Notes: a model not told the origin generated them from the sequence alone. A DNA stretch of 64,000 nucleotides from Vibrio penaeicida (GCF_019977755.1 NZ_AP025145.1:1736001-1800000); one strand, 5' to 3'; counted from the stretch's first letter, positions 16,732-25,356 are shown. Numbers and translations are program-made.

Positions 16732-18276
16732 ATGAAAAATCCATGGCTAACAACCTGTCTATTAAGTGGTGTTGGTATTTGTACATCTGCAATTGCTAAC
16801 CAAGAATTTCGCGTTCACCCATATTTACAAAATCCGACGGATAGCGGCATGACCATCATGTGGTTATCAAACAAAAAATCACCTGGTGAAGTGACACTAC
16901 AGCAACATGGTAAGAATATAGTGTTCACTTCAACACCAAGAGAAGCCAAAGAGTTACGTTATTTTCCGACAGAAATAGAGAAATATGGAAAAGAGTTAGC
17001 CAGTTCCAGCGCACCTTACATTCATAGTGTCACCCTATCTGGCTTGAATGCTGGAACAGAATACAATTACGCAGTTACACAAAACGGACAAACCTATAAT
17101 GCCACTTTTACCACAGCACCGAGTAAAGATGGGAACGTTCGGTTTGTCGTGTATTCCGATTCAGAAACAGAGCCTGAATCGACAGGTCGAACCCGTCGCT
17201 GGTCTGAACCATTTGGCGACTTTAACCGACAGTATATAGTTGACCAGACAATAGGCTACCAACAGAACATGAACGTGATTTCATCAAGACAGCCAAATTT
17301 TAACGCCATTGCAGGGGATTTGGTTGAGTCAGGGAATGAACAACGTGATTGGGATGAATTTTGGCGACACAATTCCGGCGAGCTAGGTAATGTGGCTTCG
17401 CGTGTTCCCATCTTGCCAGCAATAGGTAACCACGAAAACTACCCAGGCCCTGATGGCGGCAAAAATGAGTACGTAGAAGATCTCTCTGCCCAAGCTATTG
17501 CTCGCTACCAAACCTATTTTGATGTACCAGACAACGGTAGCAAACGCTCTGTGTTTAAAGACAGATATTACCGAGTGGACTATGGTCCCATCACATACAT
17601 CACTATAGACACGTCCGACGGCAAAGCCGACAAATCGAGCCAAGATACCAACTGGCGTTTGACAGGGATAAACGCCCCAGATTTCAACCCAGGTTCAGAA
17701 CAGTATCAATGGTTAGAAAAACAACTGGCAGACGCCCAAAAAACAGCCCAATTCACTTTTGTACAGTTTCATCATGTACCTTATTCCGTCGGTCCACATG
17801 GATTTCCGACTGGCGACCAAGGTTTTGAAAAAGGCCAGGATAACCAGTCTGGCGTGCCTGTAAGAGTCCTCACTCCGTTGTTCAAAAAATACGGTGTCGA
17901 TGCCGTATTTGCAGGGCACGATGAGATGTACGAGCACTCCGTCGTAGAAGGTATTCATTTTTACGATGTTGGTATTGGCGGCGACGGGCTTCGCGGCCCC
18001 TATTTCGGTAAAGATGGTAAATACGATGTCCCGCTAGATAACCCTCACCAAGTTTTTCTCGCTCACCTTGACGCTCCGGAGAAATGGGAAGGCAAAAAGC
18101 TGGTTAGTGGTGGTAAGCACTACGGTCATTTAGAAGTGAATGTTCAGAAAAGCGAGAAAGGAACATGGTCGGCGGAAATTGCCCCTGTCTACGTATTCCC
18201 AATGATGGACAAATCCGGATTTATCCAAAGCTGGGAAAGAAGAGTGTACGACGATGTTGTTACTTTAACCAACTGA
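16732..18276 (+). CDS. Secreted metallophosphoesterase (purple-acid-phosphatase-like) with N-terminal fibronectin-III-like domain
   Basis: 514 residues. Signal peptide ending around SAIA (residue 22). Residues about 25-125 form a fibronectin-III-like domain (RVHPYLQNPTDSGMTIMW ... GLNAGTEYNYAV) as in purple acid phosphatases. The calcineurin-like catalytic domain shows YSDSE, GDLVESG, GNHE, FHH and GHDEMYEHS, giving the usual metal ligands, with S replacing the usual aromatic/His after the first D. It likely hydrolyses phosphomonoesters or diesters in the periplasm or outside. Ribosome binding site AGGAG precedes the ATG. Its place between the CBM protein and the aga locus suggests co-regulation but substrate is unknown. 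Confidence 0.85.
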   Translation: MKNPWLTTCLLSGVGICTSAIANQEFRVHPYLQNPTDSGMTIMWLSNKKSPGEVTLQQHGKNIVFTSTPREAKELRYFPTEIEKYGKELASSSAPYIHSVTLSGLNAGTEYNYAVTQNGQTYNATFTTAPSKDGNVRFVVYSDSETEPESTGRTRRWSEPFGDFNRQYIVDQTIGYQQNMNVISSRQPNFNAIAGDLVESGNEQRDWDEFWRHNSGELGNVASRVPILPAIGNHENYPGPDGGKNEYVEDLSAQAIARYQTYFDVPDNGSKRSVFKDRYYRVDYGPITYITIDTSDGKADKSSQDTNWRLTGINAPDFNPGSEQYQWLEKQLADAQKTAQFTFVQFHHVPYSVGPHGFPTGDQGFEKGQDNQSGVPVRVLTPLFKKYGVDAVFAGHDEMYEHSVVEGIHFYDVGIGGDGLRGPYFGKDGKYDVPLDNPHQVFLAHLDAPEKWEGKKLVSGGKHYGHLEVNVQKSEKGTWSAEIAPVYVFPMMDKSGFIQSWERRVYDDVVTLTN

Positions 18277-18294
18277 GCGAACTAGTTGTTATGC

Positions 18295-18414
18295 GTGCCA
18301 GCGCGTACAAGCAAGCATATGAGTAACCGGGTATATGGGTGACTGAATATATTAATAACTAAGTATATCAGTCACTAACTCGATGGCTTCCTTGTCTACG
18401 CTGGCACATTTTTT
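18295..18414 (+). repeat. Long imperfect inverted repeat (about 50-base arms), possible terminator or mobile palindromic element
   Basis: The outer arm 18295-18311 (GTGCCAGCGCGTACAAG) matches the reverse complement of 18391-18407 with 3 mismatches in 17. Pairing continues inward through AAGC, GAGT and GTGACTG(A)ATATA with a few bulges and an asymmetric insert in the left arm. Right after the right arm comes ATTTTTTAAA. As RNA it would be a very long hairpin followed by a T tract, so it could terminate the phosphatase transcript; as DNA it looks like a small palindromic intergenic element. Confidence 0.7.
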
Positions 18415-18537
18415 AAAGCGAGAAGCCTTATTGTGCAACTGTAGGATGTTTGTTACCCCTAAATTATTCGATAAAAAGTGAGCCCGATTATGAATGAGTT
18501 TGATCGCTTAGATTTTAGATAGTTTGAGTTACTCGAT

Positions 18538-18601
18538 AACTTAAGCTGTTTGAAACTTAAGCTGTTTGAAACTTAAGCTATTTGAAACTTAAGGTGTTTG
18601 A
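18538..18601. repeat. Four tandem copies of a 16-bp unit upstream of the first aga regulator
   Basis: Unit AACTTAAGCTGTTTGA repeats at 18538, 18554, 18570 and 18586; copies 3 and 4 have one substitution each in the centre. Each unit contains CTTAAG or CTTAAGG, itself a palindrome. The array ends 61 bases before the start of the DeoR-type regulator, so it may be an operator array; it could also be a slippage-prone sequence that alters promoter spacing. Confidence 0.85.
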
Positions 18602-18662
18602 TGCCAAGGCAACGTGAGCTAAAGTTAAGCATATACCAATAGCAGAATACGTTTAACCGCCA

Positions 18663-19436
18663 ATGACTGACACAGCAAAACGTCGCGAAGCCATTTTGAG
18701 CCACATCCAAACTCACCAGCAAGGTGATGTCAATGATTTCGCGGAGCAATTCCAAGTCTCTAAAGTCACCATTCGAAACGATCTAAATTACTTAGAAAAA
18801 CAAGGGTGTGTGACTCGATGTTATGGCGGGGCAAAGCTAAACCATCAATTTGCATTCGATCAACCCTTAAGCGACAAACAACAAATCAACAACCGTATTA
18901 AGTCCGAGCTCGGTGCTTACGCCGCGAACTTGATCAAGGATGGTGACACCATTTTGCTTGATTCCGGATCCACCACCGAACAAATTGCCCATCACTTAAA
19001 AGGCAAACATAATTTAACGGTGATGACCAACGCCATTAATATCGCCTACCATCTTGCCACCCAAGATGGCGTTGATGTTATGGTCACTGGTGGCGTCCTT
19101 CGTAAAAACTCTTACTCACTCTACGGTGCGGCTGGAGAGCACCTACTTGCAAGTTACCGTTTTAACCTCTTGTTTATTGGGGTAGATGGGTTCGACAAAG
19201 AAACGGGAATCAGTACGTCCCATCAAGGGGAAGCTGAGGTCAACCGAAAGATGCTTGCGTCAGCGCAGACCGTTGTCGCCATTACCGACTCGTCGAAGTT
19301 CGATCGCCAAAGCTTTTGCTCGATCGCACGCCCAGAACAAATCGACATACTGATTACCGATAGCGGTATTCCGGTTGGCTACGCAGAAGCTCTCAAAGCC
19401 AAAGGCATTGAAGTGCACATCGTCACCGTCACTTAA
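18663..19436 (+). CDS. agaR: DeoR-family transcriptional regulator of the aga locus (AgaR-like copy 1)
   Basis: 257 residues. N-terminal DeoR winged HTH (RREAILSHIQTHQQGDVNDF ... VSKVTIRNDLNYLEKQG), then the C-terminal sugar-phosphate sensor domain with LDSGSTTEQIA, MVTGGVLRKNSYSLYG, FIGVDGFDKETGIS and AITDSSKF. It strongly resembles E. coli AgaR and is about as long. It is the first gene of the locus, on the same strand as the metabolic genes. No clear ribosome binding site precedes the ATG (ACCGCCA). It probably binds a galactosamine-pathway phosphate as inducer. Compare its tandem paralog downstream. Confidence 0.85.
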   Translation: MTDTAKRREAILSHIQTHQQGDVNDFAEQFQVSKVTIRNDLNYLEKQGCVTRCYGGAKLNHQFAFDQPLSDKQQINNRIKSELGAYAANLIKDGDTILLDSGSTTEQIAHHLKGKHNLTVMTNAINIAYHLATQDGVDVMVTGGVLRKNSYSLYGAAGEHLLASYRFNLLFIGVDGFDKETGISTSHQGEAEVNRKMLASAQTVVAITDSSKFDRQSFCSIARPEQIDILITDSGIPVGYAEALKAKGIEVHIVTVT

Positions 19437-19817
19437 CCGTATTATGTGGTAAAGCCTCCCACCCCAATTCCTTTCTTCAATTCAGTATTATTCAAACCTT
19501 TTATCTACCCCTATTACTAAAAATGTGATCTTACGCATGAGTCACTTCGAAATCTTGCTATAGCTCACTCTTTCATTGCCCCTTTCAGTTCTGAAATCGC
19601 AGATCAATGGTGTGATGGTATCTATTGACTGAAACATCAAAATTAAAACGAAAGTCAAACCTTTCACTTCTCACGAAACGAAAGGATTTTAGCCCCAAGA
19701 ACGAAAGACAATCACCTGTGATCGACCTTTCATTTTTGTTTCACCATGCCTGATTTAATTCACAACAACAGACACAAGAACATTTCAGCTGTCGATGAAA
19801 AAAGAAAGGCAACGGTA
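19437..19817. promoter_or_regulatory. Promoter/operator region of the aga operon with CTTTC/GAAAG boxes
   Basis: Between the two regulators lie five copies of a CTTTCR-type core: ACGAAAG at 19648-19654, CTTTCACTT at 19661-19669, GAAACGAAAGG at 19675-19685, ACGAAAGA at 19701-19708 and CTTTCATTTTTGTTTC at 19727-19742. The last is one base longer than the TTTCRTTTYRTTTY core described for E. coli AgaR. A cluster like this is what an operator array for AgaR-type regulators looks like. Confidence 0.65.
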
Positions 19818-20594
19818 ATGACGAGTACACAAAGACGACAAAAAATCATGGAGCACATTCGTTCGCAAGGCTCAGGAAAGGTCGATGAGTTTGCAGATGA
19901 GTTTGATGTGTCGGCGGTAACCATTCGCCATGACCTCAATTTGTTGGAGAAAGAAGGCTGCGTTTTCCGGTGTTACGGTGGCGCAAATTTGAATCCGAAT
20001 TTTGCCTTCGATCAGCCTCTTTACCGAAAAGATCAACTTAACCGCAGTACCAAGCAAAAAATTGCTCACGCTGCAGCAGCACTAGTGCAAGATGGGGAAG
20101 CCATCATACTCGACTCGGGCTCAACCATTGGGCTAATGCCGCAATACCTCACGAATAAGCAGCATCTTGTCGTTCTCACTAACGCGCTGAATACTGCGTA
20201 TCAACTCAGCAACAATGAACAAATCGACTTACACGTGGTCGGTGGCAGTTTGCGCAGAGCGTCGTGCTCATTAACTGGGCATCACGGCGAACAACAAATT
20301 CGCTCTTACCTGTTCGATAAACTGTTCTTAGGAGTCGATGGGTTCGATTTGGGCGCAGGCATCACTACACCAGACAGCCTCGAAGCTCAAATCAACCGCA
20401 CCATGTGTGATGTCGCAAGGCAAGTCATCGCGGTGACCGACTCCAGTAAATTCGGGCGTAAAAGTTTTTGCACGATTCGAGCCGCTAATCAAATCGACGT
20501 ATTGGTCACCGACAGCAACATTCCTCATACCACTCATCAGGCACTCTTAGATATGGGTGTCGACGTCATTCTCGCCGATCAAACGGTCAATTAG
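19818..20594 (+). CDS. DeoR-family transcriptional regulator of the aga locus (AgaR-like copy 2)
   Basis: 258 residues from the ATG at 19818. The domain layout is as in the preceding paralog: HTH RRQKIMEHIRSQGSGKVDEF ... VSAVTIRHDLNLLEKEG, then LDSGSTIGLM, VVGGSLRRASCSLTG, FLGVDGFDLGAGIT, AVTDSSKFGRKS. An in-frame ATG at 19746 would add 24 residues, but it directly follows the operator-like CTTTCATTTTTGTTTC and has no ribosome binding site; starting at 19818, with AAGG before it, gives the same length as copy 1. It is followed by agaZ after 8 bases, so it is co-transcribed with the pathway genes. Two regulators may sense different intermediates. Confidence 0.85.
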   Translation: MTSTQRRQKIMEHIRSQGSGKVDEFADEFDVSAVTIRHDLNLLEKEGCVFRCYGGANLNPNFAFDQPLYRKDQLNRSTKQKIAHAAAALVQDGEAIILDSGSTIGLMPQYLTNKQHLVVLTNALNTAYQLSNNEQIDLHVVGGSLRRASCSLTGHHGEQQIRSYLFDKLFLGVDGFDLGAGITTPDSLEAQINRTMCDVARQVIAVTDSSKFGRKSFCTIRAANQIDVLVTDSNIPHTTHQALLDMGVDVILADQTVN

Positions 20595-20602
20595 GAACCA
20601 CA

Positions 20603-21910
20603 ATGAAAACTCTACAATCGCTGATTGAACAACATAAGCAAGGGCAAACCACTGGCATTTATTCCGTGTGCTCTGCTCACCCTTTGGTGTTGGAAGCCGC
20701 TATCAAACAAGCGGCTGCAGACAACCAATTGGTTTTGATTGAGGCGACGTCCAATCAAGTTAACCAGTTTGGTGGCTACACTGGCATGACACCTCTGAAC
20801 TTTTCTGAACACGTGTTTCAGCTTGCAGAAAAACACCGTTTCCCCGCCGAGCGCATCGTTTTAGGTGGCGACCACCTAGGTCCTAATTACTGGCAGCATT
20901 TACCAGCACGTCAAGCCATGGAATATTCCGCGCAAATGATTCACGACTACGTGAGCGCGGGATTTAAGAAGATTCACCTTGATTGCTCCATGGCTTGTGC
21001 TGACGATAAGTCACCACTAAGTGAAAGTGTTATGGCAGAACGGGCTGCACAGCTTTGTGTTGTCGCGGAAAGCGCATGGAATGAAGCAGGTGGAGAACCC
21101 CCTCTGTATGTCATTGGTACAGAAGTACCCACACCCGGTGGTGCCCTAGAGTCGTTGCAAGAAGCAGGATTAGAACTCACCAGCCCAGAAAAAGCCATAG
21201 CGACATTAGACGCGCATCACCAAGCATTTTACGATGTAGGGCTGGAGCATGTTTGGTCACGCATCATTGGTTTAGTTGTCCAGCCGGGCGTCGAGTTCGA
21301 TCATCACTCAATTCATCACTACCAAAGCAGGGCGGCTCAACCTTTGAGCAAGGTAGTGGAAGATCTGCCTCACCTTGTCTTTGAAGCACATTCGACCGAT
21401 TACCAAAACCCACAGGCATACCATGAACTGGTTGACGATCACTTTGCGATTCTCAAAGTCGGTCCCGCGTTAACTTTTGCATTGCGCGAAGCACTCTATG
21501 GGCTTGAACGTGCTGAACAAGAATGGTTGGGGAGCCATGAAGCTTCTCACCTGCGCGACACGGTTGAACAAGTGATGCACGAAGAACCAGACTACTGGCG
21601 TTCTCATTACTCGAGTAAAGGACATCAACAATTCCTTGATTGCAGCTACAGCTTAAGCGACCGAATTCGCTATTACTGGACACACCCTAATGTCAAAAAA
21701 GCGCAAAACGCATTATTTAGCAACCTCGAGGCACGCCCATTACCTCTGACTTTACTCAGCCAGTATTTACCAAATCAGGCAAAAGCCATCCTACAAAATC
21801 AAATTCAAAACCTACCTGCTGACATTGTCATACACAAGATCATGGAAGTGACCAAAGTCTATTCCGCCGCTTGTTATTCCAATTCAGTGACGAGTAAGGA
21901 GACAATTTAA
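20603..21910 (+). CDS. agaZ: Tagatose-1,6-bisphosphate aldolase, non-catalytic subunit
   Basis: 435 residues, the full length of the GatZ/KbaZ family. Visible family stretches are GIYSVCSAHPLVLEAA, EATSNQVNQFGGYTGM, VLGGDHLGPNYW, KIHLDCSMACADD, VIGTEVPTPGGA and FEAHSTDYQ. In E. coli this protein is needed for full activity and stability of the class II aldolase KbaY; it pairs here with the product of 27022-27876. Ribosome binding site AGGA before ATG. The TAA stop shares bases with the ATG of agaS (TTTAATGA region), so translation is coupled. Confidence 0.93.
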   Translation: MKTLQSLIEQHKQGQTTGIYSVCSAHPLVLEAAIKQAAADNQLVLIEATSNQVNQFGGYTGMTPLNFSEHVFQLAEKHRFPAERIVLGGDHLGPNYWQHLPARQAMEYSAQMIHDYVSAGFKKIHLDCSMACADDKSPLSESVMAERAAQLCVVAESAWNEAGGEPPLYVIGTEVPTPGGALESLQEAGLELTSPEKAIATLDAHHQAFYDVGLEHVWSRIIGLVVQPGVEFDHHSIHHYQSRAAQPLSKVVEDLPHLVFEAHSTDYQNPQAYHELVDDHFAILKVGPALTFALREALYGLERAEQEWLGSHEASHLRDTVEQVMHEEPDYWRSHYSSKGHQQFLDCSYSLSDRIRYYWTHPNVKKAQNALFSNLEARPLPLTLLSQYLPNQAKAILQNQIQNLPADIVIHKIMEVTKVYSAACYSNSVTSKETI

Positions 21911-23082
21911 TGACGACCTACTTAGGCTACGAACCCGCTTGGCTAGACCAGCGCAATGGCATTCACACTGCTCAAGAAATTGAACATCAACCGCGTTTGT
22001 GGCGACGTTTGGCAAACGATTTAGAAAGCCAATCGAATTCAATTAACGCGTTTTTATCGCCTCTATTATCGCGTTCAGATCTTCGCATCATTCTTACAGG
22101 CGCAGGCACATCGGCATTCATTGGTGACACTGCCATGCCTTTTGTTCAATCGAAGTTGAGCTATCAAGTTGAATCTATTCCAACCACCGATTTGGTTTCA
22201 AACCCAGAGCAGTACATTAACCCAGAGCGCCCTACTTTACTGGTCTCCTACGCTCGGTCTGGTAACAGCCCAGAAAGCGTTGCCGCGGTCGAACTGATTG
22301 ATCAGCTCGTTCCCGAATGTTTTCACTTAATTCTGACGTGTAATGAAAGCGGAGCACTTTCTCGCTACGCGAATACCGCTGCCAACGCGTACTGCATGAT
22401 CATGCCTGAAGGTTCTAATGATAAAAGCTTTGCCATGACGTCAAGCTTCAGCTGCATGCTGATGTCTACGCTGGTTTTATTAGGGGGCAACGATACAGAT
22501 CAATCGCACACCAACATCGCCACCATTGCCAGCTTATGCGAGAACAAAATTGAGCAATGGCAATCCGCCATCAAATCGTTGTCTGCGCTGCCGTATGAGC
22601 GATTAATTGTGCTTGGTAGCGGCGGGTTTTCAGGGCTGGCGCGTGAAGCGTCGCTAAAATCGTTGGAACTCAGCGCCGGAGCAGTCATGACTGCGTTCGA
22701 TTCTTCCCTTGGGTTCCGTCACGGTCCTAAGTTCACCATCAACGATAAAGCGTTGGTTATTCAGTTTATCTCCAGCGCCAACTATACCCGCCAATACGAT
22801 ATTGACTTGTTCAACGAAATCCAACGAGACCAGCAAGCCTTAAAGCACATTGCCCTCACTGAAAAAACGTTAGACAACACCAATGTATTCGAGCTTGGAC
22901 AATTAGATGTGGATGAAGAATGGCTCTGCTTTCCTTACATCTTGTTCTGCCAAATGTTGGCATTTGAGAAATCACTTCAACTTGGGCTAGGGCCCGACAA
23001 CCCTTGCCCAACAGGCGAAGTTAACCGAGTAGTACAAGGAGTGACTATTCATCCATTTAACAATGACATTAAAGGGAATTAA
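21910..23082 (+). CDS. agaS: Galactosamine-6-phosphate deaminase/isomerase, SIS family
   Basis: 390 residues with two SIS domains. Features: LTGAGTSAFIGDTA (phosphosugar loop), LLVSYARSGNSPESVAAV, NDKSFAMTSSFSCML, VLGSGGFSGLAREASLKSLELSAG, and SSLGFRHGPKFTI. Length and motifs fit AgaS, which converts galactosamine-6-P to tagatose-6-P and ammonia in the cytoplasm. It follows agaZ with a one-base stop/start overlap. Note that an AgaI-like enzyme with a similar proposed reaction is encoded at 8796-9500. Confidence 0.92.
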   Translation: MTTYLGYEPAWLDQRNGIHTAQEIEHQPRLWRRLANDLESQSNSINAFLSPLLSRSDLRIILTGAGTSAFIGDTAMPFVQSKLSYQVESIPTTDLVSNPEQYINPERPTLLVSYARSGNSPESVAAVELIDQLVPECFHLILTCNESGALSRYANTAANAYCMIMPEGSNDKSFAMTSSFSCMLMSTLVLLGGNDTDQSHTNIATIASLCENKIEQWQSAIKSLSALPYERLIVLGSGGFSGLAREASLKSLELSAGAVMTAFDSSLGFRHGPKFTINDKALVIQFISSANYTRQYDIDLFNEIQRDQQALKHIALTEKTLDNTNVFELGQLDVDEEWLCFPYILFCQMLAFEKSLQLGLGPDNPCPTGEVNRVVQGVTIHPFNNDIKGN

Positions 23083-23084
23083 TC

Positions 23085-23558
23085 ATGCCAAATATCGTTT
23101 TAAGTCGAATTGATGAACGCCTCGTCCACGGGCAAGTGGGCGTGCAATGGGTCGGCTTCGCCGATGCCAACATTGTGGTCGTCGTTAATGACGAAGTAGC
23201 CGAAGACACTATCCAGCAAAACCTGATGGAAATGGTGCTGGCAGACGGCATCGCCATCCGGTTCTGGACGGTGCAAAAGACACTAGACACCATCCACAAA
23301 GCCGCTGACCGCCAACGCATCTTATTGGTTTGCCGTACCCCTAAAGATTTTCGCCTGTTGGTGGAAGGCGGTGTCCCAATTACCAGTATCAATGTTGGAA
23401 ATATGCACTTTGTGGATGGAAAGAAACAAGTATCTAAAACGGTTTCGGTCGATGCCGAAGACGTCGAGGAGTTTCATAAACTCAACGCGCTTGGAGTGAA
23501 CTGCACTGTACAAGGTGTTCCTACAGAAAGCGCAACGGATCTTTTTACGCTTATTTAG
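23085..23558 (+). CDS. agaV: PTS system N-acetylgalactosamine/galactosamine-specific IIB component
   Basis: 157 residues of the mannose-family IIB fold. The start MPNIVLSRIDERLVHGQVGV contains the phosphorylated histidine (His15), and DEVAED and QGVPTE are typical. Nearly identical in pattern to E. coli AgaV. It passes phosphate from IIA (25357-25797) to the sugar carried through IIC/IID. Ribosome binding site AGGGAA precedes ATG; 2 bases after agaS. Confidence 0.93.
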   Translation: MPNIVLSRIDERLVHGQVGVQWVGFADANIVVVVNDEVAEDTIQQNLMEMVLADGIAIRFWTVQKTLDTIHKAADRQRILLVCRTPKDFRLLVEGGVPITSINVGNMHFVDGKKQVSKTVSVDAEDVEEFHKLNALGVNCTVQGVPTESATDLFTLI

Positions 23559-23592
23559 CAATAAGTATTTTAATAAATAAGGACAAACTCTC

Positions 23593-24369
23593 ATGGAAAT
23601 AGGACTCTTACAGGCGTTGATGCTCGGCATCCTTGCCTTCTTTGCTGGCCTTGATTTGTTCAATGGTCTCACCCACTTTCACCGACCTGTCGTACTTGGC
23701 CCGCTCGTGGGCTTGATCCTTGGCGACGTTCAAACCGGCATTTTGGTGGGCGGTACGCTCGAACTTATATGGATGGGCTTAGCGCCGCTCGCTGGTGCTC
23801 AGCCTCCCAATGTGATCATTGGAACCATCGTGGGCACCGCCTTTGCCATATCCACCAGTGTTGAACCGAATGTTGCCGTTGGGGTTGCGGTGCCATTTGC
23901 TGTCGCAGTTCAAATGGGGATTACCTTGCTCTTCTCCGCTATGTCGGCGGTGATGTCTAAGTGTGATGCCTTTGCTCGCGATGCCGATACTGATGGTATT
24001 GAACGCGTCAACTACTTCGCACTCGTTGTACTTGGCTCTTTCTACTTCCTCTGCGCTTTCTTACCGATATACCTTGGCGCAGAACACGCAGGAGCAGTGG
24101 TAAGTACCCTTCCAAAAGAACTGATTGATGGTCTTGGTGTAGCAGGTGGAATCATGCCCGCCATTGGCTTCGCTGTCTTGATGAAAATCATGATGAAAAA
24201 CGTATACATCCCGTATTTCATTATCGGTTTCGTTGCAGCTGCGTGGCTAGAGTTACCTATCCTCGCGATAGCGGCTGCCGCAACAGCCATGGCGATTATC
24301 GACTTTATGCGCAAGTCAGAACCCACCTCTGTAACAGCATCAACTAAGGATCTTGAAGATGGAATCTAA
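23593..24369 (+). CDS. agaW: PTS system N-acetylgalactosamine/galactosamine-specific IIC component
   Basis: 258 residues, mostly membrane helices. MEIGLLQALMLGILAFFAGL and GPLVGLILGDVQTGILVGG, ending ELIWMGLAPLAGAQPPN, are mannose-family IIC signatures. Forms the inner-membrane channel with IID. AAGGAC before the start; it overlaps the next gene by 11 bases. Confidence 0.92.
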   Translation: MEIGLLQALMLGILAFFAGLDLFNGLTHFHRPVVLGPLVGLILGDVQTGILVGGTLELIWMGLAPLAGAQPPNVIIGTIVGTAFAISTSVEPNVAVGVAVPFAVAVQMGITLLFSAMSAVMSKCDAFARDADTDGIERVNYFALVVLGSFYFLCAFLPIYLGAEHAGAVVSTLPKELIDGLGVAGGIMPAIGFAVLMKIMMKNVYIPYFIIGFVAAAWLELPILAIAAAATAMAIIDFMRKSEPTSVTASTKDLEDGI

Positions 24370-25243
24370 TGTGAGCAATGAATTTGACCTCCGCACTCAA
24401 AATACTGCGGTGCAACCTGCGACAGGCGTGGCTCAGGATGAGTACGAGGATAAAGAGGTTGGCGCGGAACTGACGAAAACGGACATTAACAAAATGGTTT
24501 GGCGTTCACTGCTTTTGCAAGCGTCATTCAACTTTGAACGTATGCAAGCAGCGGGTTGGTTGTACGGTCTCATCCCCGCACTGAAAAAGATTCACACCAA
24601 CAAGGCGGATCTTTCCAAAGCGATGCAAGGGCACATGGGCTTTTTCAACACCCACCCATTCTTAGTGACGTTTGTTATGGGCATTGTGCTGGCAATGGAA
24701 CGTTCCAAACAGAATATCAACAGTATTCAAAGTACTAAGATTGCGGTTGGTGCACCTATGGGGGGGATTGGTGATGCCATGTTCTGGCTAACGCTTCTGC
24801 CTATTTGTGGTGGTATCGGTGCCGACCTAGCCCTGCAAGGCTCCATTATGGGAGCAGTGTTCTTCATGGTTCTGTTCAACGTAGTCCACTTTGGCTTGCG
24901 ATTCGGGCTGGCGCACTACGCGTATCGAATGGGGGTTGCTGCTATTCCCATCATTAAAGCAAACACCAAAAAAGTTGGGCACGCTGCATCCATGGTTGGG
25001 ATGACCGTTATCGGCGCATTGGTCGCAACATACGTTCGCTTATCGACTACCGCTGAAATTACGGCAGGTGATGCCGTGGTCAAACTGCAAGCTGATGTTA
25101 TTGATAAGCTCATGCCTGCCTTTTTGCCTCTGCTGTATACGTTAGCCATGTATGCCTTGGTAAAACGAGGCTGGAGCCCTCTAAAACTGATTGGCATCAC
25201 CGTAACACTCGGTGTCGCAGGTCGCTTTATGGGCTTTTTGTAA
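24359..25243 (+). CDS. agaE: PTS system N-acetylgalactosamine/galactosamine-specific IID component
   Basis: 294 residues from the ATG at 24359, chosen because AAGGA lies 8 bases before it (a TTG two codons earlier is less likely). After a hydrophilic 45-residue N-terminus, longer than in E. coli, comes WRSLLLQASFNFERMQAAG, NTHPFLVTFVMG, and PMGGIGDAMFWLTLLPI, which are typical of mannose-family IID. Three to four C-terminal membrane segments. It works with IIC in the inner membrane. Confidence 0.92.
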   Translation: MESNVSNEFDLRTQNTAVQPATGVAQDEYEDKEVGAELTKTDINKMVWRSLLLQASFNFERMQAAGWLYGLIPALKKIHTNKADLSKAMQGHMGFFNTHPFLVTFVMGIVLAMERSKQNINSIQSTKIAVGAPMGGIGDAMFWLTLLPICGGIGADLALQGSIMGAVFFMVLFNVVHFGLRFGLAHYAYRMGVAAIPIIKANTKKVGHAASMVGMTVIGALVATYVRLSTTAEITAGDAVVKLQADVIDKLMPAFLPLLYTLAMYALVKRGWSPLKLIGITVTLGVAGRFMGFL

Positions 25244-25252
25244 ACTCGGCTT

Positions 25253-25313
25253 TTTCACGAAACATTGCTTTCACAAAACACTGTTTTTCACGAAGCACTG
25301 CTTTTCATGAAAC
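25253..25313. repeat. Imperfect 16-17-bp tandem repeats between IID and IIA genes
   Basis: Four units of the form TTTCACGAAACACTGC begin at about 25253, 25269, 25286 and 25303; the last is shortened. The unit contains TTTCAC and CGAAAC, similar to the boxes upstream of the aga operon, and the period is similar to the 16-bp array at 18538. Confidence 0.75.
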
Positions 25314-25319
25314 AAAAAA

Positions 25320-25339
25320 GGGGCTGAATCGTCAGCCCC
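25320..25339 (-). terminator. Hairpin in the IID-IIA gap that reads as an intrinsic terminator only on the minus strand
   Basis: GGGGCTGA-ATCG-TCAGCCCC: eight perfect pairs and a 4-base loop, preceded by AAAAAA and followed by AAAAAAA. Read on the minus strand it is followed by a T tract; read on the plus strand it lacks one. On the operon mRNA it would be a stable stem just ahead of the ribosome binding site AAGGA of the IIA gene. Confidence 0.75.
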
Positions 25340-25356
25340 AAAAAAAGGAATAACAC

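Noticed and set aside
18538..18601. CRISPR-like array
   Set aside because: The 16-bp units are contiguous with no spacers and there are no cas genes.
19437..19745. CRP site (TGTGATCTTACGCATGA at about 19524) upstream of the aga operon
   Set aside because: Only one half-site matches TGTGA; the other half has two of five matches, too weak to report.
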